From contig OX352773.1 in NCBI GenBank assembly GCA_947095535.1, positions 71,070,591-71,134,590 of the forward strand: a DNA stretch of 64,000 nt, in the 5' to 3' direction. Each line of letters starts with the position of its first letter. Position 1 is the first letter of the stretch. Below the pieces are notes generated by a model, which worked only from the letters and a program-made list of their open reading frames with translations, was not told the origin of the DNA and made no database searches. The DNA comes from Poecilobothrus nobilitatus. Its lineage: Eukaryota > Arthropoda > Insecta > Diptera > Dolichopodidae. This document shows, piece after piece, positions 35,201 through 49,048 of this stretch. The translations under genes and the position numbers were made by a program.

Positions 35201-36469
35201 CGCCAAAAAAATAATTCTTATGTGTACTACTCTAAACTTATTGTTATATAAATATATCAAATATATTGTAATAAAGATTTTTTGCGTTTTTGTTTTTGGT
35301 TTTTTATGGACATCTTGATTTTGGCCCAAAAACCATATATACATCTGAAATTTGCATCCCTTTTGCGTAAAATTATCGTACACGTATAATGTGATATGTA
35401 TACGCAAATTCTTTGTATTTTTCTTTTTTTGTGTATGTATATGAATTAAAATTTTTATTAAATAAAAAAAAAAAAAAATTACCTTAAAGGTATGTAATAT
35501 TAAATTGTGCGTGTTGCTGTTTAATCTCTTTAATCGGTACTGTATATATGTTTCGAGTGTGTCTTACAAAAGAAAGAAGTAATTTTACGTTTCTTTTTTT
35601 TATGTCGTGATTTCATTCATTTTTACCACAGACGGAGATTTATATTTTGTTTTTGTTGTGTTTTTTTTTTTTTATATTTTAGACCAAAACCAAACACATC
35701 TGCAATTCAGAAATTAATAAGAGTTGATAAACAAAAGATTTTTAATGTATTATAAGGTAATGTATACATATTTTTTTTATATATTATAAAGTATAATATG
35801 CAAAAATAATTGTAATAAGAATTAATTCATGTTGGCTGGATCTAAAAATCATGTAACTTAACTTTTTTTTTTAAATATTATTTAAGGATAACACTTCATA
35901 GGATTTTTTCATGGTAACACTGGTGGTGTAAAGAAGATGAATTTTTTGTAAAAATTTAAGCATCTTTTTAATTTTGATATATAGTTACTATATGGTGAAG
36001 ATAATGTATTTAAATAATAACTAAGTTCTGTCATATAATAATAATATGTTTCACGACCAATTCCTCTCCTAAACACTAGATCTAGATTCAACATTAAATT
36101 TATAATTAAAATTTTTTTAAAAAAATGAAACTGTTAAATTTTATACATTCATATGTGCATAGCTTAAATGTTAAGGTTTGTTTAATTCAAGAAATGTTTA
36201 GATAATTTCAGAGAAAATTAGCTCATTCTTTTTTTTATGGCTTATTTGAGATCTCCACTTTAAGGACTTTTATTACTTAATTTTGGGAATACGTTATACT
36301 TTGTCTTCTCATCGCAGAAGGAGAACATATATGTTTTTGATTTTTGATAAACAAATTGCTTATGCACTACCTGATTTTTTAAGTGATGTTTCTTTTATGT
36401 TTCGCTTGTTCATTAATATTTGATTAAACTAATTTTAGCTCTATTTTTTTATGGTTTTCCAAAAACAAA
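32291..36469. other. AT-rich intronic stretch
   Basis: Low-complexity DNA. A small GC-richer patch at 33007-33031 reads ATGCAAGGCTCGCACAAGAG and then runs into a stop. It is not followed by a good donor and ends out of phase with exons A and B. No gene or known repeat seen. Confidence 0.45.
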
Positions 36470-36680
36470 TTGAAAAATCTGTTTGCAAGACTTTTCTACT
36501 CCGTTTGAAATAAAACATTGAAGTTTTAACCATGGATGTAGGTTTTTTTTTTAAATAAAAAATAATATTTGACTTGTTTTTATAGCCCCTACTATTACGG
36601 AAGTACTAGTACTCAGGTATCCGTGCTCTTTATATTGCAGATTTTGTTTAACGTTAGTTTTCAATCTAAATATAGTATAC
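36470..36680 (+). repeat. Repeat R1 fragment
   Basis: TCTGTTTGCAAGACTTTTCTACTCCG, GTTTTAACCATGGATGTAGG and TAGCCCCTACTATTACGGAAG match the R1 head (TCTGTTTACAAAACTTCTACACCG, TTTAACCATAGGTAGG, TAGCCCCCCCATTACGGAG) in the same order. The rest of the element is missing. Confidence 0.65.
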
Positions 36681-36879
36681 GTCATATCAAAAAAGGCAAG
36701 GAAAAGACAGAATTTAATAATATAACATTTTATTAAAAAGTCACAGAAGCTTGTAATATATCATATCAGAAAGATAATTTATTAAGTTTCAAAAAATTGT
36801 GTTAACTTTTATTCTATGTATAATAGCTGTTTCCAAATTATAAATAAAAAGACTAAGCAACATATTATTTTAGAAAAGA

Positions 36880-37036
36880 GAAAAACTTTGGGCGCCATAA
36901 TCTCAGTAGCCTTATTACCTCTTAATTCAATTCAAAATAGTTCCTCCAACACTAAGATATTTTGTTACTTGTTTTAACCTTTTCTTCTGTTACCGCTTGA
37001 AGTTATGCTGTGTGCTTTTTGAATACCCTGTATAAT
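36880..37036. repeat. Unclassified TE fragment ending in a TATACAGGGTATTC-type terminus
   Basis: A GC-richer segment ends at 37022-37034 in GAATACCCTGTATA. On the minus strand TATACAGGGTATTC is a terminal word common in insect transposable elements. A similar TATACAGAGTGTTTCC opens another segment at 59254. The family is not recognised. Confidence 0.3.
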
Positions 37037-37203
37037 TGACAATACTTTGACAAGAAATTGTCATATATACAATTATTTGTTATTAGTTATATTATTTATC
37101 TCTGAGAAACACTAATCGATTGAAAACTGTTTAAAATGTAACTTTTTTAAATGTTAAAATTTTAAATGTATACCAAAAAAATATTAGTATTTATGCTTTT
37201 TTT

Positions 37204-37665
37204 GGATCTAATACGCAATATCGGTTTTCAAAATCTCGTTTTTACTTTTTACAAAATTTCGTTTTAAAAAATCTCGTCCCGGGTGCCGAATAAAGTCCAG
37301 GGGAGTCCATAAAGTCCATAAAGTCCAGTTATTTTACATTTAATGAGAAATAATGCCCCCGGGCCTTATTGCGCACGGCCTTATTGCATTGCACCGAAAT
37401 TTTATATATTGTTAAAAAAATAAATATATTAAATATTGCTCCCCCCCTCCACAAATAACTTTTTAAATCTGTGCATATTACCGATATGAATAATAAAAAT
37501 ACGAAACCTATAATTTAATGTATTATTTTAGCTGTACTAAAAACGAGATTTACCGAGATTGAAAAAAAACGAGATTTTGTAAAAACGAGAATTTGTAAAA
37601 CAAAATTTTGAAAAAGCGCGATTTTGTAGAACGAGATTTTGAAAACCGAGATTTCGTATCGCTCC
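37204..37665. mobile_element. MULE-like foldback element with 10-bp target-site duplication
   Basis: Inverted termini: GGATCTAATACGCAATATCGG (37204) against the complement of the right end, GGAGCGATACGAAATCTCGG (37665 leftwards). Both continue as TTTTCAAAATCTCGTT. The inner arms hold short repeats of AAAACGAGATTTTGT. The element is flanked by perfect copies of TGCTTTTTTT (37194-37203 and 37666-37675). Terminal inverted repeats with a 9-11-bp duplication are typical of the Mutator superfamily. The 462-bp interior has no transposase and includes AAAGTCCA and GCCTTATTGC direct repeats. Nonautonomous; apparently inserted into a T-rich intron site. Confidence 0.75.
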
Positions 37666-37675
37666 TGCTTTTTTT

Positions 37676-40600
37676 AGTATCTTTTTATCCTTTCTATCGC
37701 CAATTAATGTTAAATTTTTGAAATTCTAATCTAAGTATTTCGCATAATCATTTGTTGACCGAATTAACTCAAGATATACCTACATATCACAGTTTTTTTA
37801 CCAGCTATCCAACTGTAATGGTTAACCACATTTTTATATATGCTAAAACTTTTAGAATTGTTGAAATCTTCAGTTTCCAAAAAGCTACATTTAAATATTG
37901 AAGAATCATAAAATAGCAAAAAAAAAAAATTAATAAAAAAATAACCACCTAGATACATTATTAATTAAATTTTTTTTTTATTAAATTTACAGTTTTATTT
38001 TATTATTATCAAGAAAAACAAAATTTTCTTCTCCCACATTCTCATTAATAAAGAAAAACAATAATAAAAATTTTCAAAAAAAAAAATACATAAAAAACAA
38101 AAAACCTGTAACCGTTTTAAAATCTTTGACAGGCAGAATTTAAGCAAAATGTACCATCTCTAATATCTTGTCATAAATATGTTCTAAAAGCTGTTTTCTA
38201 TTACAATTATCATTACATATGTAGAAAAACATCGAAAACAAAAAAACAAAAAAAAAACAAAAAAAAACCATAATTATAATAAAAGGTAACTTAAGTGTCT
38301 CATTATGTACAAACAGAGAGAAAAAAATTTTTTCAAAACGATACCGACAATAAATTTTTTTTTTAATTTTTTTTTTTTTTTTTTTTTCTATACGAACTTA
38401 AAAAGGAATAAAAATATCTAGAAATGTTCAACGAATCTAATATCAATAAGTCAAGATAGCCATAATTTTAAAAGAAAAAAATAAAAGAAAAACAAAAAAA
38501 AAAATATATATTTTGTAATAAACATATTGTGTGTATGTTGCAGCAACATATTATATTTATTTACAATTTTTTTTTATTTTTGTTTTTCTTTTCTTATAAT
38601 TGAAATTGATATGCTACTTATTAGACTGTCTAATTTATCTAGATATCGCAATATAAGAGTACTTATTTCAGATTGGGATTTGCGTTTTTTTATTTTACAT
38701 TTTTACAATTTTACGACAATTATAATAATATATACCTACCTATTAAAATATGTATATACATATAGGTACATATAAATATATAAATTTATTTCTGTATATT
38801 CATATTTCTTTGAGAAATATTTAAGATGGGTGGGAGATTAACTATATTATGTATATATACAATTAAACTAACTTAATACGAATATTCTGTAGTATCTGCA
38901 TGTTATTTTTAATGTCTTAGAAAAAAAAACTTTTAAACGCTTTTTATATTATGTTTTTTTTATTGTTTTTGTTTTTATTTAACCATCATTTTACCTATTT
39001 CTGAATCTTATAGTAACATTTTTATACATTACTCAATAAAATCAATATACCAATAAAAAATATATTATATTAGTATATAATAAATAAAATAATATATTAT
39101 CTATATACAATTTATGTACATATATATTATATATAATCATATGTGTATGTATGTTGACAATGAAAAATAAATGATGAGAAAATATTTAAATTAATTTTCT
39201 TTTACTTACTTACTTATTTACCTTCTCTGCTCTCATTTTTTTTTTTTTTTTGCTTTCTATCTTTATCTATACATATATATATATTAGTGAAATTTTCCAA
39301 TATGGTTTTTCATTTTTCGAAATACAATATTGAGACTCGAAAAGGCTTTAAAAAAATTATCGAATAAAACAATATTAAATTTATTTTTATTATTTTTTTT
39401 CAAATGAAAACATAAAATTATATTTAAATACATGCAACATGTTTAAAATGTTAATACACATTTTCGAATAATATAGATAATATTAGTTAATATATTAAAA
39501 GTAATAATTTCTAATTTATAAAGAAAAATTTAATTTCGAAGATCTTTTTATAGTAATTTAGATCCTGCCATATTTTATATAACAATTAAACATCTCGAAA
39601 ATCTAATCCATCATTGATTGAAAAAACCAAATAAACAGAGTTTTAAAACACTTTTCTTCTCACAAAAGAACTCCTCAAAAAACTCTTGTTATTACTTTAT
39701 TTGTTGACATGAACCAGCTGACACAACAAGATTTTTAGATTTTTAAATTATTTTTCGAATATCAGAAATTAAAACATGCCTAAATAGTAAATTGAGTTTT
39801 AAATTCAAGTTTAGGTTTGTGGATAATATAATATGCTCATCATCTTGAATCCATACTCGTATGTGTTGCATTTTGTGAAATCTCGAAACTTTGTTTCAAT
39901 ATAGAAACTTGGAAAAATATTTTGTGATTACTTAGTTCATTAGTAGCCAGTACTCATATGAATGGTGCAACTACTTATATTTTACATCTATCCCCTCTTA
40001 ATAATATTATATTCACAACAGTTTTACAAAATTTCAAAAGTTTTATTTTCAAATTAAATTTTTAAGTCCAATAGACCAACAGCTAATCAAAACAATTAAT
40101 AAATTCAGTTTTAATTCAATTGATTTCAAATATATACAGTTGAAAACAAAAATTTTGTCAGAATACTTCTTTTTAATTCTCAATGAGTTCTAGTATTAAA
40201 AAAAAAGATCAAAAACAAACCTCTTTTTATGTCATACATGCTTTCAAAATTACTTTATAGTAAAAGATGCTTTTTTATTAACTATTAAACTTTATGTATT
40301 TTTTTACCTTCACTCAAAATTCTCGAAAGAGATAGAAGGAGAGTCTTTGCCAGCCACCCATATATAGATGAAATCTCTAAATAGCATAATTCAACATATG
40401 ACAATTCTTTTATAACTTAAATATTGCGATAGTGGAATCATCTACCACCTCATGTGTTCCCTAAATTTAGTATAATTACATTTTTAATTTACATAGGCTT
40501 AGTACTTGGATCAAATTTTGTTAATACATCATTTTGGGAATTATCATTAATTGATTTAGTTATAATAAACTTAGGTCAGTTTGTTTGTAAACAAGGACTA

Positions 40601-40684
40601 AACTACATATTAAATTACTTCCTTACTGTCAGGGAAGTTAAATGATGGTAACATAATACAAATCAAATATAGAGAAAAAGTACA
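37676..40684. other. AT-rich intronic stretch
   Basis: Poly-A/T and TATACATA-type low complexity. No gene seen. A 63-codon open frame near 40454-40645 has no supporting feature. Confidence 0.5.
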
Positions 40685-40882
40685 GGACGCCGCTGGCTTA
40701 GTGGGTAAGAGCGTATAAAATACGCAGTAAACACTGAGGGAGTGTTGGTTCGAATCCCACACACGTCGTAAGAGTTATTTCCTCTTATTACATTTACAGC
40801 CACGCCTGTAGGAAAGGAAAGGCTGTGTAATTTCTTGTTCACATTTATGTTGCAGAGAAATGTACTAAAAAAAAAAAAAAAA
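40685..40882 (+). mobile_element. SINE-A copy, full length
   Basis: GCCGCTGGCTTAGTGGGTAAG head, GGTTCGAATCCCACACACG B box, GTCGTAAGAG stem. The tail ends TTGCAGAGAAATGTACT plus about 17 A. The long pure poly-A suggests it is one of the younger copies. Confidence 0.9.
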
Positions 40883-43800
40883 GATGCAATTGGTATTAGT
40901 TAAGTTATAGGTAATGCAAAGGTATGCCCACGTGGCGTGAGATTTTGTAAAATTCAACCGATTTCAATTTTTTTGGATTTCCCTATATACCTCATTTGCA
41001 TAAAACATTGAATAAAATGGGAAGAAATACCACTTCGAATAACTTACTGAAGAAATAGATATCAAATGTTAAACGGCATGACTTGTAGAAATTTAAGTTA
41101 ATCAAAGAAAGTTTAGACTCATTCGGCTGAAATTGTATCGGATCAGCCGAAACAATCTTTTAATTACTATAAAAACTTGATATCGTCATTATAAATTCAT
41201 AAATACTATAAACGAACAGCTTATTGTTAATTTTTATACTTAAATTATTTTTTATTTTTAGGAATTTTTTTATTAAAATTATATTATACATATAACTGTA
41301 CACAAATTTATTTAAGAACTGTAGATAATAATATACATTATACGAATATACATTATAAGTATATATGTATGTAAATTTAAAAATTTAACTAATATTAGCG
41401 GTGTCACCACCACCGCCGCTTTCAATTTAACTAGCTGCTTCTTTTTTTTTTTTTTTTGTTTGCTCATATCCTCCTATAATATAATCTATGTCATATTGAT
41501 AAACATAGAACAAAATGTATCTAAACAAATAAATGTATATGAAAAGGACAAAAACGAAAAAATTATTGTATGTATATATCAATTTGCTATATAAATTTTT
41601 TTTATTGTAATTTTTGTTGTTGTTCTTGTTATTTTATTAATATTATGGTAAAATTTATTCACTAATATTGTCAAGTTTATAAAATGTTGAATTAAAAAAA
41701 TAAATATGTATATATATATATAATATGTATATAATTTAATATAAATGGTCCTTTGATCTTCATGATAATGATCTTATTTTTATATTCAATGATCAATTTT
41801 GTTTTGTTTGTTTATTTTTTATTTTTTGTTGCTTTGCTGCTTTGTTATGGTTTTTTTTTTTTGTTTTCTTGATTTTTTGTTTCACAACATTTTCATTTTT
41901 TCTTTTGTGTTTTTTTTTTATAATATTTAGGATTCTTGTGTTTTAAGTTTTCCTTCTGAGTATTGAATATATTGGAAGAATATTGTAAATTTTATTATTA
42001 CTATTATAATTATTATTTCCTATTATTTTTATTGTTATTATTATTTTGTGCAAATAGTATAATGTTTTTATCTTTGTCCAGTATGCGCTTTTATTTTTAT
42101 TGTTAAAAATTTTACCGACGGGACGGTAAAAATCTTACCTTTGTGATGAAATATATAAAAAAAAAAGAAAAATTAAAGAAAACCTTTACTCTAGTTGTAG
42201 AAAAAGAAAAATTTGAAAAATTGTTGTTATTTTTCATTCTTACATTTACTATGAAACAACTGTTTTTGATAATAGTAGTGATACATTTACTAATAATGGG
42301 AGCTCTTTTTAAATTTTCTCAAAGAATAGGATTTTTTTTTTTAATTTTTTATATATTGCAAAATCATTTTTTTTTTTTTTTTGTAGTTCGATACTAATAA
42401 TTTTTTTTGTTTAACTTTTTTAAAAAAGAAAATATTGAAAAAAAAAGTGGAAGTAAGTATTTAGTTTTTAGATGAATATACTAAGTAGAAAAAATAATAC
42501 ATATTTTATTATAATACACTTAAAATGTTTTAAATTTAAATGTTGCTTTTGTTAAATGTTTTAAATTAAAATTTATTTAAGTTAATCGATTAAAATTAAT
42601 ATATTTATGTACATAGTATTTGCTACTGTAATTTTTAAATTATTGTATTGTTTTTTTTTAAGACCCAGTTACACTAAAATCTTCTTTCGTTTACTTTAAA
42701 TAACTTTTGGTTGGTTAACTACTCTTTTCTATACCCAACTAACTACACCAGTCTTTGAGAAAGAGTAGATAAGAGTAAATACGATTGTGTTAAATTAGCG
42801 TTTCATTTTCAAACTATGTACTTCTAACTAATGACAATTACTATTTTCGTATTGTAATATGTTTCCAATTGTTTTCATAATCTTGCTAAAAAAGAAAAGA
42901 TTACCAAGATTTTATGTGGTTATTTTCAGAGGTATTATCAGAAATTATTTATAATTGTTATAGAAAAAGGTATTATTATTAATATTATTCCAATATTGTT
43001 TTAAAACGTGAAATATTAGCCTAAAATTGATCAGTTTTGTAGTTTAATTGTTTTTTTTTAAATTAAATTTTCTTATTTTTTATATGGTTATGATGAAATC
43101 GAATTTTTTAGTCAATTAAAAAATTCAAAATAATTCTCTTTTATTGATTGAGATGATTATGATTAAGAGATTAAGAGAAATTTCTACTTTAAGTGCAATT
43201 TTTTTTTTTTTATTTTACGATTTTTATTTTAAGTACGTGTTGACATTTTTTCAAACATTTTTCAAACCGAATACAAGAATTATATCTTTTTAACTTTATG
43301 AAAAAGTATAGATTTCCATTTTAAGTGCAAGAATTTTTTTTATGAAATGAAAGATTTTAGTTTTAATTGTATTTTTAGAATTATTATTATAAAATTTGAA
43401 ACAAACGTACACACTTTCAATCAGACAAAATTGCTATTAAAGTAATGTTTGGTTGACAATAATTTTTTTGTACTTTAAAAAGAAAAGTTGTTCTAAATAT
43501 AAAAAAAACATATTTTCAATTAAAAATGATACCTTGTATTTAAAAAGAAAATGTTTGCCAATTTAAATGGAAATATTTTTTAATAAAATAAAAAAGAAAG
43601 TATAATATGTAAAATTCTCAAAATAAGAAAACTTTATTATAAAATTTAAGTTAATATATAGGTATAATTTATAAAAAAATAAAGCTCTATTAAAAATAAT
43701 TTTATTTTTGTCTCCTTTGCTTACACTTTTTTCTTTTCAAAACTCTATTTTGAAACTATTTTCATTAAAATTTTAAGAATATGTACTATATAAAAAAGCT

Positions 43801-45254
43801 GAACGTTCGTTCTAAATCGTTTTAGATTGTATGTCTACAAAAGTTACATGGATACAACTGATCAAAATGGACGAGCCTGCTCAAACATTTTTATTTTTTG
43901 TATTTTCCTATTTTTCAAAAATTGTTTTTGGAAAATTTCGAAATTTTGTATGTTAACGGATTTTCTTATACACATAATATCTTTCGTAGAAGCTGGTATT
44001 GGACAATTAGAATTCACAATGAATACAACTTAAATTGAAAAGCCCCTTGACCAATGGTATTTTGAGTTAAGTTGTAAACGTCATATCAGCCAATAATATT
44101 ACTAATCTTAGTAGGGTTTGATTAGTATGTATCTTAAGCTTCAACATATAATTAAAAATAATTAAATTTTAACTGATTATCTCATGCCATAAAAGGGGTG
44201 GTGTTTTTTTTTGTAATCAAGTCGATTCGACTTTATTTCGTTCGATTTTATTTCACTACTCCGCCATAAAATTGTATGATTATATCAATATTGGTTCTTT
44301 GAATTGTTCTTTAAATTGTTCTAAAGCTTTTTAGTTTTTTTTTTGGGTGTAAGCTACTTTTGAACAATATAAAATTTGCTTCTTTTGTTACATTTTTACT
44401 ATAATACTCTTATTTAATTTTTAACTTGTTTTTAGTCAATTGTTTTCCATTTGATTTTTATTTTTGGTTTTTTTTTTTAAATATTATTGTTATTATATTA
44501 AAAATAAAAAAAAAAGTTTAAAAACAAGTCAAAAAGATTAATATCAGATTTAGATCTTTTATTTTTTTGTTTTTTTGTTTTTGATTGCAAATTATCTTTG
44601 CTTCTTCTCATTGATTATAAACAAAACATGCTTTCTAGCAAAAAAAAAAGTAAAAAAGTAAAAAAAAAAGACATAAAGTTGCAACTTGCACAATATTATT
44701 ACTGTTATTATTGTTTTTTTTTATTGTATTGTTATTGTATTGTGATTAGGTATAACTTTTAAATACAGAATGACGAGTTGTTACAAGTAATCTGGTGGTC
44801 AGTATAAGTTCAAAAAAATATTTTATTATTTGTTTCAATTTTTGTTTTTTATGTAAGTACTACATATTAACAAAACAATTTACTAACTGTTTGGCAACAG
44901 ATAATTTAAGACGATTTAAGATACTAAAGTTTCTAAAGTTTTATAATTAAAGTTAATTATGAAAATTAACTTTATTTAAGAAAGTAAATGGTTAAATGTT
45001 TAAATCCTTTGTTTTGTGGTATTAAAAATAAATCTTAGATTTTAAATATTAAGTTTTATCCTTACAATGGTCAATTATAGAACTAATATTTATCAATCTA
45101 ACTTTGATTTATATTTTATATACTTGTATATATGTAGGTATAAGTAGATATAATTTATTTATTTAACTTTTATCTTTAAAACCGCATTGAAAACGGGAGA
45201 AGATATGGAAAATCTTTATCTCTAAAAATCCTTAGCATATCGAACAAAAAACTA
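40883..45254. other. AT-rich intronic stretch with one GC island
   Basis: Low-complexity DNA. The exception is 41398-41420, GCGGTGTCACCACCACCGCCGC, an isolated GC-rich patch with GCGGTG...CACCGC able to pair. No splice context makes it an exon on either strand. Weak periodic CTTTAAGTGC words occur at 43190-43335. No gene seen. Confidence 0.45.
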
Positions 45255-46119
45255 AACTAAACAAGGTAGAATGTAAACCAACGGTTTTTGAAAGCGTACA
45301 TTTCCAAAAGACAATACAAACTGTTTAGAATAATTGTGACTTGCACAATAATTTGAAAATTTAAGAATTTTTTTGTAATAAGAAAATTAGTGAAAATAGG
45401 ACTTTTCTGGAATTTTGAGGGGCTGTAAGTCCGGAATCCTATATAACTAAGAAAAACCGTTAACACACGTAAAGATATATTACTGGAGCTTTAATTTTTA
45501 TGTCTTGCCGAAGGTGCTTAAGTTACAGGTGCCAAAAAATAGCAAATTTTCAAGTTTTCAGCCCTAATAGCTCATAAACCGGGGGTGGTCCAAAACAATT
45601 TTCTGAACAAACTTATACTAATTCTAAAAGTTCTTTCTGCTCTCAAAATTTCAATTTCAAAGCATTCCGCAGTTATGAAGGTAGAAAAATCATGCAAAAT
45701 TTGGTTTTCACATAACGGTAGATTTAAATATTAAATTTTAAAAAATTCTACAATTTTGATACTGATATATATATCATTCTATATATATATAATATATATA
45801 TATTTAACAAAGCTAAAAAAAAATTTCTGTCGAATGACGCTTTCAGATTGAAAAAATCTTAAGCAGAACATGTGATATATGTATTTCAAAATATAATAGC
45901 GCTTTTTCAAAGTTTGTGAGGCTCTAGCACTGTAATGTATGACGCTACATGAAAAAGTTGTTCCACAAAATTAATTTTTTTATCAGACCTACAACCCATG
46001 ATTAAAATGTTTTTTCTCTATCTTTAACGGTGTAGAAATTTTGTAAACAGACGGACGGATGAACGGACAGAGTGAAACTAATAAGCACATTTTTTCAAAT
46101 TTTTTTGGAAATGTGCTAA
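45255..46119 (-). repeat. Repeat R1, single-unit copy in inverted orientation
   Basis: Reverse complement of the copy at 26995-28285 along its whole length, with the same two ends (ACAAGGTAGAATGTAAACC at 45260 and GGAAATGTGCTAAAAA at 46107-46122). It carries only one of the roughly 477-bp body units. A TA-rich insertion (45766-45805) interrupts it. Lying about 17 kb from the other copy and inverted, it could pair with it in an intron transcript. Confidence 0.85.
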
Positions 46120-46423
46120 AAATGGAAAAATTTCTTCGCTTTTTAAGTTAATTTTAGGATTAAAACTATTTTTCTTTTTTTTTGTACCATTTGGTTGAAC
46201 CATTCAAGAAAATTTTATTAATAGTAGCAAAAAAAAACAGTGGTATTGTTGCAACACTATAATTTATAATTATTTTTTTTTTGTATTTTGATTCATAAAA
46301 AGGTACTCTGTTCTCCTGAAATTTTTATTCCTTGTGAATCGGCATCTGTTATTAATTTTATAAAGTTGTATTATTTATTTAGATGTGATTTGACTGAAGT
46401 TTAAATCCGAAACTATTGGGCTA

Positions 46424-46471
46424 GCGATTTAAACGCTTTAAGATTTGCCGATTTAAACGCTTTAAGATTTT
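46424..46471 (+). repeat. Two-copy tandem repeat, period about 25 bp
   Basis: CGATTTAAACGCTTTAAGATTT occurs twice in direct succession (46425 and 46450). Confidence 0.9.
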
Positions 46472-46549
46472 AAATAATTAATACACATAACGTTCTTACA
46501 TCTGTTTCCACTCCTGCACTTTCACCTTTTTTTATTGGTAAAGAGTGGA

Positions 46550-46785
46550 CTAACACATTAGTAATTACTAGACTCTCGGTCCCTAGTGCATCCTCAAAAC
46601 GAAGTAGATCTATTCGACAAGAGTTAGTATTGAGTTTTTTAGAATTATGCTACTACCGAGATTTAAGGAACTATCGAGATATTTGCACCTTTTTCTTGAC
46701 AGACTGTGACAGGCGCAAAGAAACATCGTCTACGCTCTCTAAACATAAATTCCTCTATAAAGTTTACAGTTAAGATCTATATATT
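46550..46785 (+). repeat. Repeat R2, copy 3
   Basis: AGTGCATCCTCAAAACGAAG...TATTCGACAAGAGTTAGTATTGAGTTTTT, then GATATTTGCACCTTTTTCTTGACAGACTGTGACAG and CTCTCTAAACATAAATTCCTC. It is collinear with 23985-24255. A GC-richer unclassified segment (46805-46960) follows and may be part of the same element. Confidence 0.6.
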
Positions 46786-49048
46786 TATACACCTCATTTT
46801 TCAGCATGCCTAGCGATAAGGCAATGCCACGTAATCTCATCAATCAATTGTTTTATGTCAGGAGTAGAGAGAGTATACATTTTGGTATTTTTAAACTCTA
46901 ATCCCGACACTACAATCTCTGGTTGCTTGCATGCACCTGCATGTCACCGCTGTCTAGATAACCTAAAGAAGTTTTCTTAATATTGAATTTTTAAACTATG
47001 ATTTTGATTTGCTTTATGACATTAACAATTTTTCATCCTCAACTTTATTCAAAATTTATGTTGTATTTTCATTTTGTAATTTATATTGACTTTGTCATGA
47101 TAGTGTTGACAGGTCGAAAAAAATTTAGTTAGAAGAATTTTACTTGATTATTACTAAAGTACACTGGTTGTAAAGTAACATCAATCTTTTACAATCAAAA
47201 ACGCTTTTTTTCAATTTTAAATATTTTTCAATAACAAACAAGACCAAAGGACAAAAACAAAAGTACTTGTTCAGAAAAGTGAAAAGGAGAAGCATTTTAT
47301 TAAGCATTAAATTAAATTGATATTTAATTGAAGTTCAATTACTCAATTTCATAATTCAAGAATTAATAATTCAACAATTGTTGATAGACAAACAAAACAA
47401 AAATAGCCACAAGCTTTAAAAAAAAAAAAAGTAACACTAATTTAAATTTTAAAAATAAATTTGCGTAGGTTTTTAATTTTTTTTTTTTTTTAATATTTTA
47501 TTTTTTTATTATATACATATTTTAATTTTGTCTTTTTCATATATTACAATATACTGCCCCTCCTTAATATCTTTAATTACAATGAATGTTTAAAAGAAGA
47601 ATACAGCATTTGAAAAATAAAATAAGAAAAATCAGGGCAAAATAATTTCATGTAGGTACAAAGATAGTTGGGATGATAATCGTATCGTATTGATGATGAT
47701 GGTGGTGGTGGACTCACCCATAAAAAATAAATTAAAAAAAAAAGCTTAAGCAAAAAATACAAAATAAAAAAACACAAAAATAATCATTAACAATATCCTC
47801 CCACATTTAAAATTTTAGGCAGAAAATAATGAGAAAAAAAAAAATATTTAAATTAAAAATTCAAAAATAATAAAACAGTTTTGTTTTTTTTTTTTTTTAA
47901 CAATTATTACAATTGAATTATAAAAACATTGAAAATAAAAAAGATCATCATCATCATCATTTTCATCATTAAAATCAAGATCAAACATATCAATGATCAT
48001 TATCATTATCATTGTACCTTATTGTCTTGTCTTGTCATAGCAAAGAAACAAAATCTGTTTTTAAGGTCAAAACTTATGTCAAACTTTTTTTGTTTGGTAT
48101 TTTTTTTTGTATCTTTCCATCAGATCTCAATCATTCAATCATTCTACTATGAATTCTTTCATCAGTTCCCCCAGTTATATTTTCATTAAATGATTAACCC
48201 CATTTGTTCGTTTTTCCTTGTATATTTATCTCAAAGTTTTTTTGTTTTATTTGGAAGTCTTGTTTTAAATTTGACTAAAGTTGCAACAGAAAAGATGGAA
48301 GGGGAGCCTTAATCTTGTTAATTTACACTGTTTTTTTTTTTTCTTTTTTTGAATATCATATAGAAATGGTGATATCGTTATATGATTAACAATAGAAGTT
48401 ATGCCCACAATTTAAATTTTTGATGAATTGTTTTCATGTAGCTTTTGATAAAAAAAAAAAAACTTTTAATCATCATGGGGAGGATCATTTATCTAAAAAG
48501 TAATACGCTCATGGTTTTTTTTGTTTAAAATAACGTTTGAAAAAAATTAAAATTTCCACACTTTAATTGAATTATAGGTGAATAAATGGTGATTTTTATT
48601 ATTAATTTATTAACTAAAAAAAAAAATCATTTGAACAGTTTAATATCTATAAATTTTTTAATTGAATTTTGATCTTTAAAAAAATGTATGTTAAATTTTT
48701 ATTGTTTTTATTATTTTTTTTTAAATTTTTTGTATTTTGGAAAAACGCATCAATCATGAAAATATTTATTTTGAATTAAAATCTATTTAAAACATTCATG
48801 TTCTTATATTGAAGTCAGTTTATAAATTATTGTGATCAGTGATCAGTAATCTGAATGAATAAATTTAATATATGAATGCTCTGGCTCTTCACAAAGTTAG
48901 ATGATACACTTTTCAAAGGATTAATAAAAACTTAAATTTCCTTAGATAACGTAATGAAATTCTTCGTAGAGGTTTTATACTTTATATCCAATTTTATACT
49001 TTATATCCAAAATGTTTCAACCTAATCTGAATTAATTTTAAGCTAGAA
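46786..49048. other. AT-rich intronic stretch
   Basis: Holds (GATGGT)-type and (CAT)n microsatellites at 47690-47712 and 47943-47962, and a two-copy tandem repeat TTTTATACTTTATATCCAA (48972-49010). No gene seen. Confidence 0.5.

Noticed and set aside
40454..40645. 63-codon frame resembling a signal peptide or membrane segment
   Set aside because: Any T-rich frame looks hydrophobic here, and nothing else supports it.
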